From: Lysobacter sp036697405
Lineage (GTDB): Bacteria > Pseudomonadota > Gammaproteobacteria > Xanthomonadales > Xanthomonadaceae
NCBI RefSeq assembly: GCF_036697405.1
Contig: NZ_JBAHWA010000008.1
Coordinates: 62,001-126,000 of the forward strand
Direction of reading: 5' to 3'
Length of the DNA: 64,000 bases
Under the pieces are notes generated by a model, which did not search any database, was not told the origin of the DNA, and saw only the letters and a list, made by a program, of their open reading frames with translations. Below, in pieces: positions 43,615-52,502 of the stretch. The stretch's first letter is position 1; every line of letters starts with the position of its first letter. The translations under genes were made by a program, and so were the position numbers.

Positions 43615-43722
43615 CGCCGGGCCGGGCGAAGCGACGGCCGTACCGCAGCCTGCAAGCGGTCGCCGAATCCGAATTGTTGATCGAATACGCAGTTCCGGCA
43701 GCCAATTCTCTAAATGGCTTGT

Positions 43723-43763
43723 AATTCTCCGATTAGGACAATTAGTCTGCGCGGAGAATTTTT
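43723..43763 (+). terminator. Hairpin with T-run after the XRE-cupin gene
   Basis: AATTCTCCG (43723-43731) pairs with CGGAGAATT (43752-43760) across 20 nt, and TTT follows. It lies about 110 nt after the XRE-cupin stop and could be its terminator. Confidence 0.5.
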
Positions 43764-43850
43764 CGTGCCTCCGCGCCTGTAGCAGGCACTGTCGGCGGGC
43801 CGAGCGCGGCCTCGGCCACCGGAATCGACGCTGGAGTAGCTGTCTTTTGA

Positions 43851-43879
43851 GCCCCGCCCTAGGTCGGGGCGCTTTTTTT
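43851..43879 (+). terminator. Strong Rho-independent terminator
   Basis: GCCCCG ... CGGGGC with an 8-nt CCTAGG-containing loop, then GC and seven T. Because another hairpin already follows the XRE-cupin gene, this one may end a small RNA starting between about 43764 and 43800. It is convergent with ung. Confidence 0.75.
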
Positions 43880-43897
43880 GCGCCGCGACGCCAGCGC

Positions 43898-44605
43898 TTA
43901 CAGTGCGCTGCGCGGCGGCAGCGACCAGTCGATCGGAGCTTGGCCCTGGCGGCTCAGGTACTCGTTGGCGGCCGAGAAGTGCCCGCAACCGATGAAGCCG
44001 CGGTGCGCCGACAGCGGCGAGGGGTGCGGGGCCTTGAGCACGCGGTGGCGGCGCGGGTCGATCACCTTGCCCTTGGCCTGGGCGTAACTGCCCCAGAGCA
44101 GGAACACCAGCCCCTCGCGCTCGCGGTTGAGGGTGTCGACGACGTGGTCGGTGAAGCCCTCCCAGCCCTTGCCCTGGTGGCTGCCGGCGCGGCCGTCCTC
44201 GACCGTCAGCACCGCGTTGAGCAGCAGCACGCCCTGATGCGCCCACGCCATCAGATAACCGTGGTCCGGACGCGGCAGGCCGAGGTCGCGATGGATTTCC
44301 TTGTAGATGTTCTCCAGCGACGGCGGCACGGTCACGCCGGGCTGGACCGAGAAGCACAGGCCATGGGCCTGGCCGGGACCGTGGTAGGGATCCTGGCCGA
44401 GCACGACCACCTTGACCCGCTCGAACGGGGTGGCATCGAAGGCGGCGAAGATCTGCGGGCCAGGCGGATAGATGCGGGCGCCAGCGGCCTTGCGCTCGCG
44501 CAGGAAGGCCGACAGCGCGCGCATGTCGTCGCGCTCGAACCAATCGCCGACGCGCGCCTTCCACGACGGCTCCAGCTTGACCCGTTCGCCGCTGTCGCCG
44601 TTCAT
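43898..44605 (-). CDS. ung: Uracil-DNA glycosylase (family 1)
   Basis: A 235-residue Ung. Catalytic motif G-Q-D-P-Y-H-G (Asp activates water) near 70-76, the uracil-binding S-L-E-N-I-Y-K-E, L-L-L-N-A-V-L-T-V and the leucine-loop H-P-S-P-L-S-A-H-R-G-F. It removes uracil from DNA to start base-excision repair. Length is normal for the family. Its ATG overlaps the stop of the upstream double-receiver gene by 4 nt, so the two are cotranscribed. Confidence 0.97.
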   Translation of the reverse strand: MNGDSGERVKLEPSWKARVGDWFERDDMRALSAFLRERKAAGARIYPPGPQIFAAFDATPFERVKVVVLGQDPYHGPGQAHGLCFSVQPGVTVPPSLENIYKEIHRDLGLPRPDHGYLMAWAHQGVLLLNAVLTVEDGRAGSHQGKGWEGFTDHVVDTLNREREGLVFLLWGSYAQAKGKVIDPRRHRVLKAPHPSPLSAHRGFIGCGHFSAANEYLSRQGQAPIDWSLPPRSAL

Positions 44606-45438
44606 GCGGGCGCGCGCTCCGGCAGCCGCGCCAGGCGCAGCTGGAACAAAGTCTTGGTGACCAGCAGGCGCTCTTCGATCGGCTTGAGCACCAGATCGTT
44701 GGCGCCGGCGCGCAGCAGCTCGCTCTGGTTGTGGCGGTTGGCGTCGCCGGTCATCACCAGCACCGGCAGTCGGCGCTTGCCGTATTTGAAGTCCTGGCGC
44801 ACACGCTCGAGCAGGTCGTTGCCGCTGAGCGCGCCTTTCAGGTACACGTCGGTGAGCACCAGGTCGGCGCCGACGTCTTCGGCGCCGCGGTGGGTTTCCA
44901 TGTATTCCAGCGCCTCTTCGACGCCGATGAAGTGCAGCACCTGCAAACCGTGGCGTTCGAGCATGCGCTTGGTCGCCACCGCGACCACCCGGCTGTCCTC
45001 GACGTAGAGCACGCGCGCGCCCGGAATCGGTTCGGGCTGGACGTAGCCGCGGATGAAGGCCGCCAGCGCGCTGTGGCCCAGGGCCTTGTCGAAATAGTCG
45101 GTGACGTCCTCGGTGAAGCTGCGCGATTCCAGATGGGCCTGGGCGTCGCCGGAGACCACGATCACCGGCACGTAGGCCTGGCCGCCGGCCTCGCGCACGC
45201 TGCGCGCCAGGCCGATGCCGTCGCCGTCGGGCAGCACCAGCGAGGTGGTGACCAGATCGACCGCGCCGCTGTCCAGCGCCGCGCGCGCCTCGGCGATGCT
45301 GCCGCAGGGCACGACCTCGACATTGGGCAGCTCGCGCGCGAGCACGTCGCCGATGAGCTTGCGCACCAGTTTGGAACCGTCGACCACCATCACCCGGGGG
45401 GCGGCGTTGTCGAAATGGCGTAGATCGTGGCTGTGCAT
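44602..45438 (-). CDS. Tandem double-receiver response regulator, first receiver lacking the phospho-Asp
   Basis: 278 residues with two CheY-like domains and no output domain. REC1 (about 14-132) has V-M-V-V-D-G at the acidic pocket, but where the phospho-Asp is expected (D-L-V-T-T-S-L-V-L-P-D-G-D-G) the residue is Ser, so it probably cannot be phosphorylated. REC2 (about 140-270) has Y-V-E-D-S, a proper Asp in D-L-V-L-T-D-V-Y-L-K, an M-T-G-D-A switch and L-K-P. It may act as a phosphate sink or protein-interaction adaptor. It forms an operon with ung, an unusual partner. Confidence 0.85.
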   Translation of the reverse strand: MHSHDLRHFDNAAPRVMVVDGSKLVRKLIGDVLARELPNVEVVPCGSIAEARAALDSGAVDLVTTSLVLPDGDGIGLARSVREAGGQAYVPVIVVSGDAQAHLESRSFTEDVTDYFDKALGHSALAAFIRGYVQPEPIPGARVLYVEDSRVVAVATKRMLERHGLQVLHFIGVEEALEYMETHRGAEDVGADLVLTDVYLKGALSGNDLLERVRQDFKYGKRRLPVLVMTGDANRHNQSELLRAGANDLVLKPIEERLLVTKTLFQLRLARLPERAPA

Positions 45439-45559
45439 GCGGGACGGATCGGTCGCTATCGACGACGGCGCGAGGGAGTCCGAGTTTAGGCGCGAACGGC
45501 GACGGAATCCGAGTCTCGCGTTCCGTCCCGACGAGATGCTCCGATTGGAGAGCGAGCGG

Positions 45560-46504
45560 TCAGGTGTCGGTGGGACGGGTCTGGCGCAGGTAGTGCCCGG
45601 TCACCAGCCCCGCGCCCAGCCAACCCAGCACCACCGCGCCGGCCAGGATCGCCGCCGCGTAGCGCAGGTCGAATCCGTGCAGGGCGAACGCGCTGCCATA
45701 GCTGCGCGCGAGCTCCGCCAGCGGCTCGCGCAGGGCCAGGTCGGCCGCGGTGAGCAGCGCCAGCGCCAGCGCGCCCGCGGCCAGGCCGTAGCACGCGCCC
45801 AGGTACAGGAACGGGCGCCGGATGAAACCGTCGGTCGCGCCCAGCAATTGCAGCACGCCGATCTCCTCGCGCCGCGATTGGATATCCAGGCGCACGGTAT
45901 TGCCGACCACCAGCAGCGCGCCCAGGCCGAGCAGGGCCGCCAGCACCCAGGCCAGGCGGGTGCCGAAGCGCAGCCAGCCGTCCAAGCGCTGACGCCAGCC
46001 GGCGTCGTGCTGGACGAGGTCGGCGTCGGGCAGAGTCTTCAGCGATTCGGCCAGCAGCAGTTCGTCGCCCTTGGGCGTGATCAGCAACAGGCTGGGCAGC
46101 GGATTGCCGTCCAGGGTCGCGATCGCTTCGCCCAGGCCGCTCTTCTCGCGCAGTTCGGCCAGGCCTTGTTCCGGCGTGCGCAGTTCGATCGCGGCGATGT
46201 CGCGGCGCGCGCGCAGTTCCTCGGCGAGCGCGCTGGCGCGTTCGGCGGCGAGACCGGGCTTGAGGAAGACCGCGATCTGGCGCGATTGCTCGACATCGCC
46301 GGTGAAGCGCTCGATGTTGGCCAGCGCCGCCCACAGGCCCAGCGGCAGGGCCAGCGCCACCGCCATCACGCCCACGGTGAGCGCGGTCGCCCAGGGCTTG
46401 CGCAGCATGCGGCCCAGGCTGGCGACCAGGCTGTAGACGTGGTGGTCGACCCAGGTGCCCAGGCGCGAACGCGAATCGGAAGAGGCGGCGGCTTTGGCGT
46501 TCAT
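45560..46504 (-). CDS. ftsX: Cell-division ABC transporter permease FtsX
   Basis: A 314-residue FtsX: a cytoplasmic N-terminus, TM1 about 37-60, a periplasmic domain of about 110 residues (L-K-P-G-L-A-A-E-R-A ... S-L-K-T-L-P-D-A-D), then three more helices at about 170-195, 220-250 and 270-300. With FtsE it activates periplasmic amidases through EnvC during septation. Its ATG overlaps the ftsE stop by 4 nt. Confidence 0.93.
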   Translation of the reverse strand: MNAKAAASSDSRSRLGTWVDHHVYSLVASLGRMLRKPWATALTVGVMAVALALPLGLWAALANIERFTGDVEQSRQIAVFLKPGLAAERASALAEELRARRDIAAIELRTPEQGLAELREKSGLGEAIATLDGNPLPSLLLITPKGDELLLAESLKTLPDADLVQHDAGWRQRLDGWLRFGTRLAWVLAALLGLGALLVVGNTVRLDIQSRREEIGVLQLLGATDGFIRRPFLYLGACYGLAAGALALALLTAADLALREPLAELARSYGSAFALHGFDLRYAAAILAGAVVLGWLGAGLVTGHYLRQTRPTDT

Positions 46505-47187
46505 TCGGCCAGATCCTCCGGCGAGATGTCGTCGACCAGGCGGCCCTGGTTCAAGACCAGCACGCGCTTGCGCATGCGCTTGACCAGGCTGAGGTCGTGG
46601 CTGGCGACCAGCACGCTGGTGCCGCGTTCGGGCAGCGAGGCGAACAGCGCCAGGATCTCCGCCGACAGGGTCGGGTCGAGGTTGCCGGTGGGCTCGTCGG
46701 CCACCAGCAGGCGCGGTTCGCCGACGATCGCGCGGGCGATGCCGACGCGTTGCTGCTCGCCGGCCGACAACTCGCCCGGCAGCGCGCGCTCGCGCGTGCC
46801 CAGGCCGACCTTGTCCAGCACCGCGCGCACGCGCTTGGCGATGTCGCCGCGGCGCAGGCCGCGCAGCAGCAACGGCAGGGCGACGTTGTCGGCGACGCTG
46901 CGGTCGGCGAGCAGGCGGTGGTCCTGGTAGACCACGCCGATGTCGCGCCGATGCAGGGCGACGCGGCGGCCGCGCACCTTGAGCAGGTTCTTCTCGCCGA
47001 ACAGCACCGCGCCGCGGCTGGGCCGCTCGCTGAGGTGGATCAGCTTCAGCAGCGTGCTCTTGCCGGCGCCGGAATGGCCGGTCACGAACAGCATCTCGCC
47101 GGGGGCGACGTCGAAGCTGACTTCGCTCAGCGCCTCGTGGCCGCTGCTGTAGCGTTTACTGACGTTGTCGAAGCGCAGTACGGTCAT
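46501..47187 (-). CDS. ftsE: Cell-division ATP-binding protein FtsE
   Basis: A 228-residue ABC ATPase. Walker A G-H-S-G-A-G-K-S-T near 37-45, Q-loop V-Y-Q-D-H-R, signature L-S-A-G-E-Q-Q-R-V, Walker B L-L-V-A-D-E-P-T-G-N-L-D and H-loop S-H-D. It drives FtsX conformational changes at the division site. It is first in the ftsEX operon, and the promoter should be just upstream of 47187. Confidence 0.95.
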   Translation of the reverse strand: MTVLRFDNVSKRYSSGHEALSEVSFDVAPGEMLFVTGHSGAGKSTLLKLIHLSERPSRGAVLFGEKNLLKVRGRRVALHRRDIGVVYQDHRLLADRSVADNVALPLLLRGLRRGDIAKRVRAVLDKVGLGTRERALPGELSAGEQQRVGIARAIVGEPRLLVADEPTGNLDPTLSAEILALFASLPERGTSVLVASHDLSLVKRMRKRVLVLNQGRLVDDISPEDLAE

Positions 47188-47548
47188 GGCCGGAAGTATC
47201 GCAGATGCGCGATTCGCGAGAACACATCACGTTTCGCGGCGCGGGCTTGCACTAGCGTGAGCCTGCGGTCGGCAGGGACGACTCGGTCGCAACGGCGGGG
47301 CCGTCGACACCCCGCCCCACGACCCTTCCCGGCCACCGCGGGCGCCAAGCGCCGGTCGGCCGGCTGCATCGGCCGCCGGCGCAACGCCGGCGCGCGCACC
47401 GTTTCCGCCCATTCCCCACATAGGCCCGGCGGCGGCCGGCAGCGCCCTGACGTCGTGCAACAAGGAAGGCACCACGATCGACCACCGTCGCCCGCGGGAC
47501 GGCATCGGCAGGCGTTCGGTCCCGGCTTTCATTCTTAAGGAGAAGACG
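47188..47548. other. Divergent intergenic region, ftsE / small secreted protein
   Basis: 361 bases of high-GC DNA holding both promoters. No gene is supported. AAGGAGAAG just before 47549 is the ribosome binding site of the secreted protein. Confidence 0.4.
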
Positions 47549-47986
47549 ATGCAAACGACCCGGCTACAGATCGCGTTCGCCCTGGCCCTGGCCTTGGGCC
47601 TGCACAGCCAGAGCGCCCGCGCCGAGCAATACGACCCGCCGCTCAATATCGGCACCATCGGCTGCCCGGCCGGTTCCACCGGCTACGGCAACGCCCGTTT
47701 CATCGTGTTCCCGTCCTGGGGCAGCGCGCCGCCGAACTGGCGCCTGACGATCTGGTGCAGCGCGGCCGGCGCCGGCCGCCGCACCCATTTCGAACCCGGC
47801 GGCGGCGGCGTGTTCGCGCCCTGGCCCAACCTGGGCGGCGCCTTCGGGGTCGGCTGGCCGCCGCCGCCGAACTACGGCAATCAGTTCCAACTGCTCGATG
47901 TCGACAGCGACGGCGATCTGGACGTGTTCCAGTTGCTGGAAACCGCGCCCAACACCTGGACCGTGTTCCTCAACCGGGCGCTGTAG
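47549..47986 (+). CDS. Small secreted protein with a Ca-binding-like repeat (145 aa)
   Basis: Signal peptide M-Q-T-T-R-L-Q-I-A-F-A-L-A-L-A-L then A-R-A|E near 25. The mature chain is Gly/Pro/aromatic-rich with two Cys (C-P-A-G and W-C-S-A) that may pair. Near the end, L-L-D-V-D-S-D-G-D-L-D-V-F resembles an FG-GAP/VCBS or dockerin-type calcium loop. A strong AAGGAGAAG site precedes the ATG. No known family; likely exported to periplasm or medium. Confidence 0.75.
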   Translation: MQTTRLQIAFALALALGLHSQSARAEQYDPPLNIGTIGCPAGSTGYGNARFIVFPSWGSAPPNWRLTIWCSAAGAGRRTHFEPGGGGVFAPWPNLGGAFGVGWPPPPNYGNQFQLLDVDSDGDLDVFQLLETAPNTWTVFLNRAL

Positions 47987-48036
47987 GCCACGCCACCCGG
48001 TCGCGTCCGCTCGCCGCAGGCGTGCACGCAACGAAA

Positions 48037-48058
48037 ACGGGCGCCCCAGGGCGCCCGT
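48037..48058 (-). terminator. Terminator of rhlB
   Basis: ACGGGCGCC / GGCGCCCGT, a 9-bp stem with a 4-nt loop. On the minus strand it is followed by TTTCG. It lies between the convergent secreted-protein gene and rhlB. Confidence 0.7.
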
Positions 48059-48092
48059 ATCGTGTCGCGCTGCGGGCCTGCGCCCGCCGGCG

Positions 48093-49847
48093 TCAGTGCT
48101 GCGAACGCGGCGCGCGCGTGACCAGCGACTTCAGGCCGCGGCCGATGCGGCTGAGCAGGCCGCCCTGCTTGGCTTCGCCCTCGCCCGCCGGAGCGGGCTT
48201 GGCGGCACCGGACTTGGCGACCGGTGCGGCCTTGTTCGCGGCGACCTGGGTGGCCTGGGCCGTCGCGCCCTCGGCGCCCTCGATGCGGCGGCCGCCGCGA
48301 CGACGGCGGCGCTTGCGCGGCGCGTGCTCGCCTTCCACCGCGGCCGTGGTTGCAGCGACCGGAGCCGCCTCGCCTTCCGGACGCGGCTTGCGCTCGGGGC
48401 GCGGCGGACGCGCGGCGGCGCCTTCGGCCGCGACCGCGGGAGCCGCGCCGGGCTCGCGACGCGGACGTTCGCTGCGCGAACCCTCGCGACGCGGACCGCC
48501 CTCGCGGCGGCCGCCATCGCGCGAACCGCCGCTGCGGCTGCCGCTGCGACCGCCGCCACGGCGCTCTTCGTCGGCGGCGCGCTGCTCGCGCGCTTCCTTG
48601 AAGATCGCGCCGATGCTTTCGTTCTCTTCGCCTTCCTCGCCCGCCGGCACTTCGCGCGGCTTGCGCGGCAGCGCGACCAGCAGATCGGCGTCGACGGTGG
48701 CCACCGGCAGCTTCTGCTCGATGTAGCTTTCGATGTCCGGCAGGCTCATCGCGTAGCGCTCGCAGGCGAAGCTGATCGCATCGCCCTCGGCGCCCAGGCG
48801 CGCGGTGCGGCCGATGCGGTGGACGTAGTCCTCGGCATCGAACGGCAGGTCGTAGTTGTAGACGTGGCTGACGCCGTCGATGTGCAAGCCGCGGGCGGCC
48901 ACGTCGGTGGCGACCAGGATCTCGAGCTGGCCCTTCTGGAACTTGTTGAGCAGCGACTCGCGCTTCTTCTGCGGCACGTCGCCCGACAGCACGCCGACCC
49001 GGTAGCCGCCGCGTTCCAGCGAACGCGCCACGCGCTCGACCCAGACCTTGGTGTTGACGAACACCATGGTGCGCGCGCCCTCCGAGCGCGACAGCAGGCC
49101 CAGCAGCAGCGGAATCTTCTCTTCGTCGGACGGGAAGTACACCTTCTGGCGCACCTTGGCCGCGGTGATGAACTCGGTCTCGACGACGATCTTCTCGGGC
49201 TCGTTCATGTGCTCGTAGGCGAGCTCGAGCACGCGGTGGCTCAGGGTCGCCGAGAACAGCAAGGTCTGGCGCTCGGTGCGGATCGGCATGCGCCGCAGCA
49301 GGAAGCGGATGTCCTTGATGAAGCCCAGGTCGAACATGCGGTCGGCTTCGTCCAGCACGCACATTTCGCAGGCGTGCAGCGACACCACCTTGTGCTGCTT
49401 GACGTAGTCGATCAGGCGACCGGGCGTGGCGATGATCACGTCGGCGCCCTTCTGCAGCAGCTCGCGCTGCTTGTCGTAGTCGACGCCGCCGTAGACCAGG
49501 GCGAACTTCAGGCCCAGTTCGGAACCGAACTTGACCGCGTCCTTGTGGATCTGGATCGCCAGCTCGCGGGTCGGGGCCAGGATCAGCGCGCGCGGATCCT
49601 CGGGCTTGCGCTCGGCCAGGGCCGGACTGGTCAGCAGACGGTTGATGACCGTGACCAGGAAGGCCAGGGTCTTGCCGGTGCCGGTCTGGGCCTGGCCGGC
49701 GACATCGCGCCCGGTCAGCGTGATCGGCAGGGTCAGCGCCTGGATCGGCGTGCAGCGCGAGAAGCCGGCGGCTTCGAGGCCGGCGAGCAGGCTGGGATGC
49801 AGGTCGAACGAGGAGAACGTTACATCGGTTAAAGGCTTGTCGCTCAT
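48093..49847 (-). CDS. rhlB: DEAD-box ATP-dependent RNA helicase RhlB, long C-terminal tail
   Basis: 584 residues. Helicase core about 1-385 with the Q motif (F-S-R-C-T-P-I-Q), A-Q-T-G-T-G-K-T, P-T-R-E-L-A, T-P-G-R, D-E-A-D, S-A-T, R-G-L-H-I-D and H-R-I-G-R-T-A-R. The tail of about 190 residues is Arg/Gly- and Ala/Pro-rich, much longer than in E. coli RhlB (421 aa), with a short conserved end G-L-L-S-R-I-G-R-G-L-K-S-L. It unwinds structured RNA, typically for the RNase E degradosome. It is divergent from trxA-rho, a neighbourhood conserved in Xanthomonadaceae. Confidence 0.95.
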   Translation of the reverse strand: MSDKPLTDVTFSSFDLHPSLLAGLEAAGFSRCTPIQALTLPITLTGRDVAGQAQTGTGKTLAFLVTVINRLLTSPALAERKPEDPRALILAPTRELAIQIHKDAVKFGSELGLKFALVYGGVDYDKQRELLQKGADVIIATPGRLIDYVKQHKVVSLHACEMCVLDEADRMFDLGFIKDIRFLLRRMPIRTERQTLLFSATLSHRVLELAYEHMNEPEKIVVETEFITAAKVRQKVYFPSDEEKIPLLLGLLSRSEGARTMVFVNTKVWVERVARSLERGGYRVGVLSGDVPQKKRESLLNKFQKGQLEILVATDVAARGLHIDGVSHVYNYDLPFDAEDYVHRIGRTARLGAEGDAISFACERYAMSLPDIESYIEQKLPVATVDADLLVALPRKPREVPAGEEGEENESIGAIFKEAREQRAADEERRGGGRSGSRSGGSRDGGRREGGPRREGSRSERPRREPGAAPAVAAEGAAARPPRPERKPRPEGEAAPVAATTAAVEGEHAPRKRRRRRGGRRIEGAEGATAQATQVAANKAAPVAKSGAAKPAPAGEGEAKQGGLLSRIGRGLKSLVTRAPRSQH

Positions 49848-50096
49848 GCGTCTTAAGGGTCCGCGCGCAGAACTGCGCTTGCGTGGGTGGCGTCGGCGAA
49901 GCAGACTGCCGGGGCCGGGCAGACCCCATGGCCGACCCGACGTTCTGCCTCTGGAAGAGGCCGTGGCGCAGCCCTTGAAGGTGCCGCGAAACGCCCCAGT
50001 TTACAGTAAGCCCCCGCCCGGCACGGCCCGCCCGGGGATACCATTCAATATGAGCCCGTTCCGTACGGGTGCGTACCCCCGCAGGAGATCATCCCC

Positions 50097-50429
50097 GTGA
50101 GCGAAAAAGTTCTGCATGCTGGCGATTCCGACTTCGATGCCACCGTGCTGCAATCGTCCGAACCCGTCCTGGTCGATTTCTGGGCCCCCTGGTGCGGCCC
50201 CTGCAAGGCGATCGGGCCGATCGTCGAACAGCTCGCCGACCAGTACGAAGGCAAGGCCAAGGTGGTCAAGGTCGACGTTCAGGAATTCCCGTCGCTGGGG
50301 GTCCGCTACAACGTGCGCAGCATCCCGATGCTGCTGATGTTCAAGGACGGCCAGGTCCATTCCAGCCAGCTGGGCGCGCCGCCGAACATCAAGAGCCTGC
50401 TGACCCAGATGATCGACAAGGCGATCTGA
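50097..50429 (+). CDS. trxA: Thioredoxin
   Basis: 110 residues from GTG 50097, with GCAGGAG upstream. Active site W-A-P-W-C-G-P-C-K near 29-37, the cis-Pro loop S-I-P-M-L and a typical thioredoxin fold length. It reduces protein disulphides in the cytoplasm. The rho gene follows 240 nt later on the same strand. Confidence 0.97.
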   Translation: MSEKVLHAGDSDFDATVLQSSEPVLVDFWAPWCGPCKAIGPIVEQLADQYEGKAKVVKVDVQEFPSLGVRYNVRSIPMLLMFKDGQVHSSQLGAPPNIKSLLTQMIDKAI

Positions 50430-50669
50430 TCGCCCCCCGCCTTCGCCCGCGCCACGCCGGGCGAAGGCCGCCGGCCCCGGCCCGGCAACGTGAACGGCAG
50501 GCCCCATAAGGCTTGCCGCCGCGCAGCGGCAGTGCTAGTTTCGCCATACCCGGCGCCGAACCGTAGCACTGGCAGCGCCGCACCCCCTCTCGCAAAACCA
50601 TCATCCACCAACGTCCCCGACGTCCCGCTCGCTGCCTGCGAGCGCTCGCCCTTAGCGAGGAATCCCTGC

Positions 50670-52379
50670 TTGTCCGATAACACCCCCGACGCTGGCGATA
50701 TCGCCGAAAAGCGCGTGCGCAAGCCGCGTGTCGCCAAAGCCGACGCCGCTCCCGCAGCCGCCAGCCCGTCCGCTCCTGCTCCCGCTCCCAGCGCAGCTCC
50801 GGCTCCGGCTCCGGCGCCGGCCGCCCCTGCCGCTGCCGCCCCCTCCGCTGGCGACTCCGCACCGGCCTCGTCCGGCGCCGAAGGCGCGCCGCAGGGCGGC
50901 GGCGAAGGCGGCAACCCCAACGCCCAGCGCGGCGAAGGCGGCTTCGACAACAACCGCGGCGGCGGCAACAACAACCGCCGCGACCGCTTCCGCAACCGCC
51001 GCGACCGCGATCGCGACCGTGGCGGCCGTCCGCGCGACGAAGGCATGTTCAACGACGGCGGCAACGGCGAGAACTTCGTCCCGCGCCCGCACCCGCAGGT
51101 GCCGGAAGGCTTCCCGCAGTACTCGCTGGGCGACCTCAAGCGCATGCCGGCGCCCAAGCTGCTCGAAATCGCCGACCAGCTGAGCATTCAGGAAGGCGTG
51201 GCCCGCGCCCGCAAGCAGGACGTGATCTTCGCCCTGCTCAAGGTCCTGACCCGCCACGGCGAAGGCGTCGCCGCCGACGGCGTGCTGGAAATCCTGCCCG
51301 ACGGCTTCGGCTTCCTGCGCGCGGCCGAGGCCAGCTACCTGGCCGGCCCGGACGACACCTACATCTCGCCCAGCCAGATCCGCCGCTTCAACCTGCGCAC
51401 CGGCGACCACCTGTCCGGCCGCATCCGCTTCCCCAAGGACGGCGAGCGCTATTTCGCCCTGTCCATCGTCGACACCATCAACGGCGAGCCGCTGGAAGCG
51501 TCCAAGAACAAGGTCCTGTTCGAGAACCTGACCCCGCTGTTCCCGCGCCGCAAGTTCCGCCTGGAACGCGGCGACGGTTCGACCGAGGACATCACCGGCC
51601 GCATCCTCGACCTGATGGCGCCGCAAGGCAAAGGCCAGCGCGCCCTGATCGTCTCGCCGCCCAAGGCCGGCAAGACGATGATGATGCAGCAGGTCGCCAC
51701 CGCCATCACCACCAACCACCCCGACGTGCACCTGATCGTGCTGCTGGTGGACGAGCGTCCGGAAGAAGTGACCGAAATGCAGCGCACCGTGCGCGGCGAA
51801 GTGGTCTCCTCGACCTTCGACGAACCCGCCGGCCGCCACGTCCAGGTCGCCGAGATGGTGATCGAGCGCGCCAAGCGCCTGGTCGAACACAAGAAGGACG
51901 TGGTGATCCTGCTCGACTCGATCACCCGCCTGGCGCGCGCCTACAACAACGTCGTGCCCAGTTCCGGCAAGGTCCTGACCGGCGGCGTCGACGCCAACGC
52001 CCTGCACCGTCCGAAGCGCTTCTTCGGCGCCGCGCGCAACGTGGAAGAAGGCGGCTCGCTGACCATCATCGCCACCGCGCTGATCGACACCGGCAGCAAG
52101 ATGGACGAGGTGATCTACGAAGAGTTCAAGGGCACCGGCAACTCGGAAGTGCACCTGGACCGCCGCATCGCCGAAAAGCGCGTCTACCCCGCGATCAACA
52201 TCAACCGCTCCGGCACCCGCCGCGAGGACCTGCTGATCGAGCCGGAACTGCTTCAGAAGATCTGGATCCTGCGCAAGCTGCTGCACGGCATGGACGAGAT
52301 CGGCGCGATGGAATTCCTGCTGGACAAGATGAAGACCACCAAGTCCAACGACGAGTTCTTCAGTTCGATGAAGCGCTGA
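50670..52379 (+). CDS. rho: Transcription termination factor Rho with N-terminal low-complexity extension
   Basis: 569 residues from TTG 50670 (L/M-S-D-N-T start with GCGAGG upstream; further upstream codons lack coding character). Residues about 15-80 are Ala/Pro-rich and 85-125 are Gly/Asn/Arg/Asp-rich, an insertion before the normal Rho start (Y-S-L-G-D-L-K-R-M). Then the RNA-binding cold-shock fold (D-G-F-G-F-L), Walker A P-P-K-A-G-K-T, L-L-V-D-E-R-P-E-E-V, Q-loop and R-loop follow. It is a hexameric RNA translocase that ends transcription. The extension may promote RNA binding or phase separation, as reported for disordered insertions in other Rho proteins. Confidence 0.96.
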   Translation: MSDNTPDAGDIAEKRVRKPRVAKADAAPAAASPSAPAPAPSAAPAPAPAPAAPAAAAPSAGDSAPASSGAEGAPQGGGEGGNPNAQRGEGGFDNNRGGGNNNRRDRFRNRRDRDRDRGGRPRDEGMFNDGGNGENFVPRPHPQVPEGFPQYSLGDLKRMPAPKLLEIADQLSIQEGVARARKQDVIFALLKVLTRHGEGVAADGVLEILPDGFGFLRAAEASYLAGPDDTYISPSQIRRFNLRTGDHLSGRIRFPKDGERYFALSIVDTINGEPLEASKNKVLFENLTPLFPRRKFRLERGDGSTEDITGRILDLMAPQGKGQRALIVSPPKAGKTMMMQQVATAITTNHPDVHLIVLLVDERPEEVTEMQRTVRGEVVSSTFDEPAGRHVQVAEMVIERAKRLVEHKKDVVILLDSITRLARAYNNVVPSSGKVLTGGVDANALHRPKRFFGAARNVEEGGSLTIIATALIDTGSKMDEVIYEEFKGTGNSEVHLDRRIAEKRVYPAININRSGTRREDLLIEPELLQKIWILRKLLHGMDEIGAMEFLLDKMKTTKSNDEFFSSMKR

Positions 52380-52404
52380 GGCGCCAACTCGACTCGCTCG
52401 CGAA

Positions 52405-52430
52405 ACGCCCCGCACCGCGGGGCGTTTTCG
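52405..52430 (+). terminator. Rho-independent terminator of rho
   Basis: ACGCCCCGC / GCGGGGCGT, 9 bp with a 3-nt loop, followed by TTTCGTTT, 25 nt after the rho stop. Confidence 0.85.
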
Positions 52431-52449
52431 TTTCCGCGGCGGCCTGCGG

Positions 52450-52480
52450 AAAAACGACGGCCCCGCATGCGGGGCCGTCG
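52450..52480 (-). terminator. Terminator of the XVIPCD-protein gene
   Basis: CGACGGCCCC / GGGGCCGTCG, a 10-bp stem with GCATGC between. On the minus strand it is followed by TTTTTCC, 22 nt after that gene's stop. Confidence 0.8.
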
Positions 52481-52502
52481 TCGTATCGCCGGACCGTCGC
52501 GT

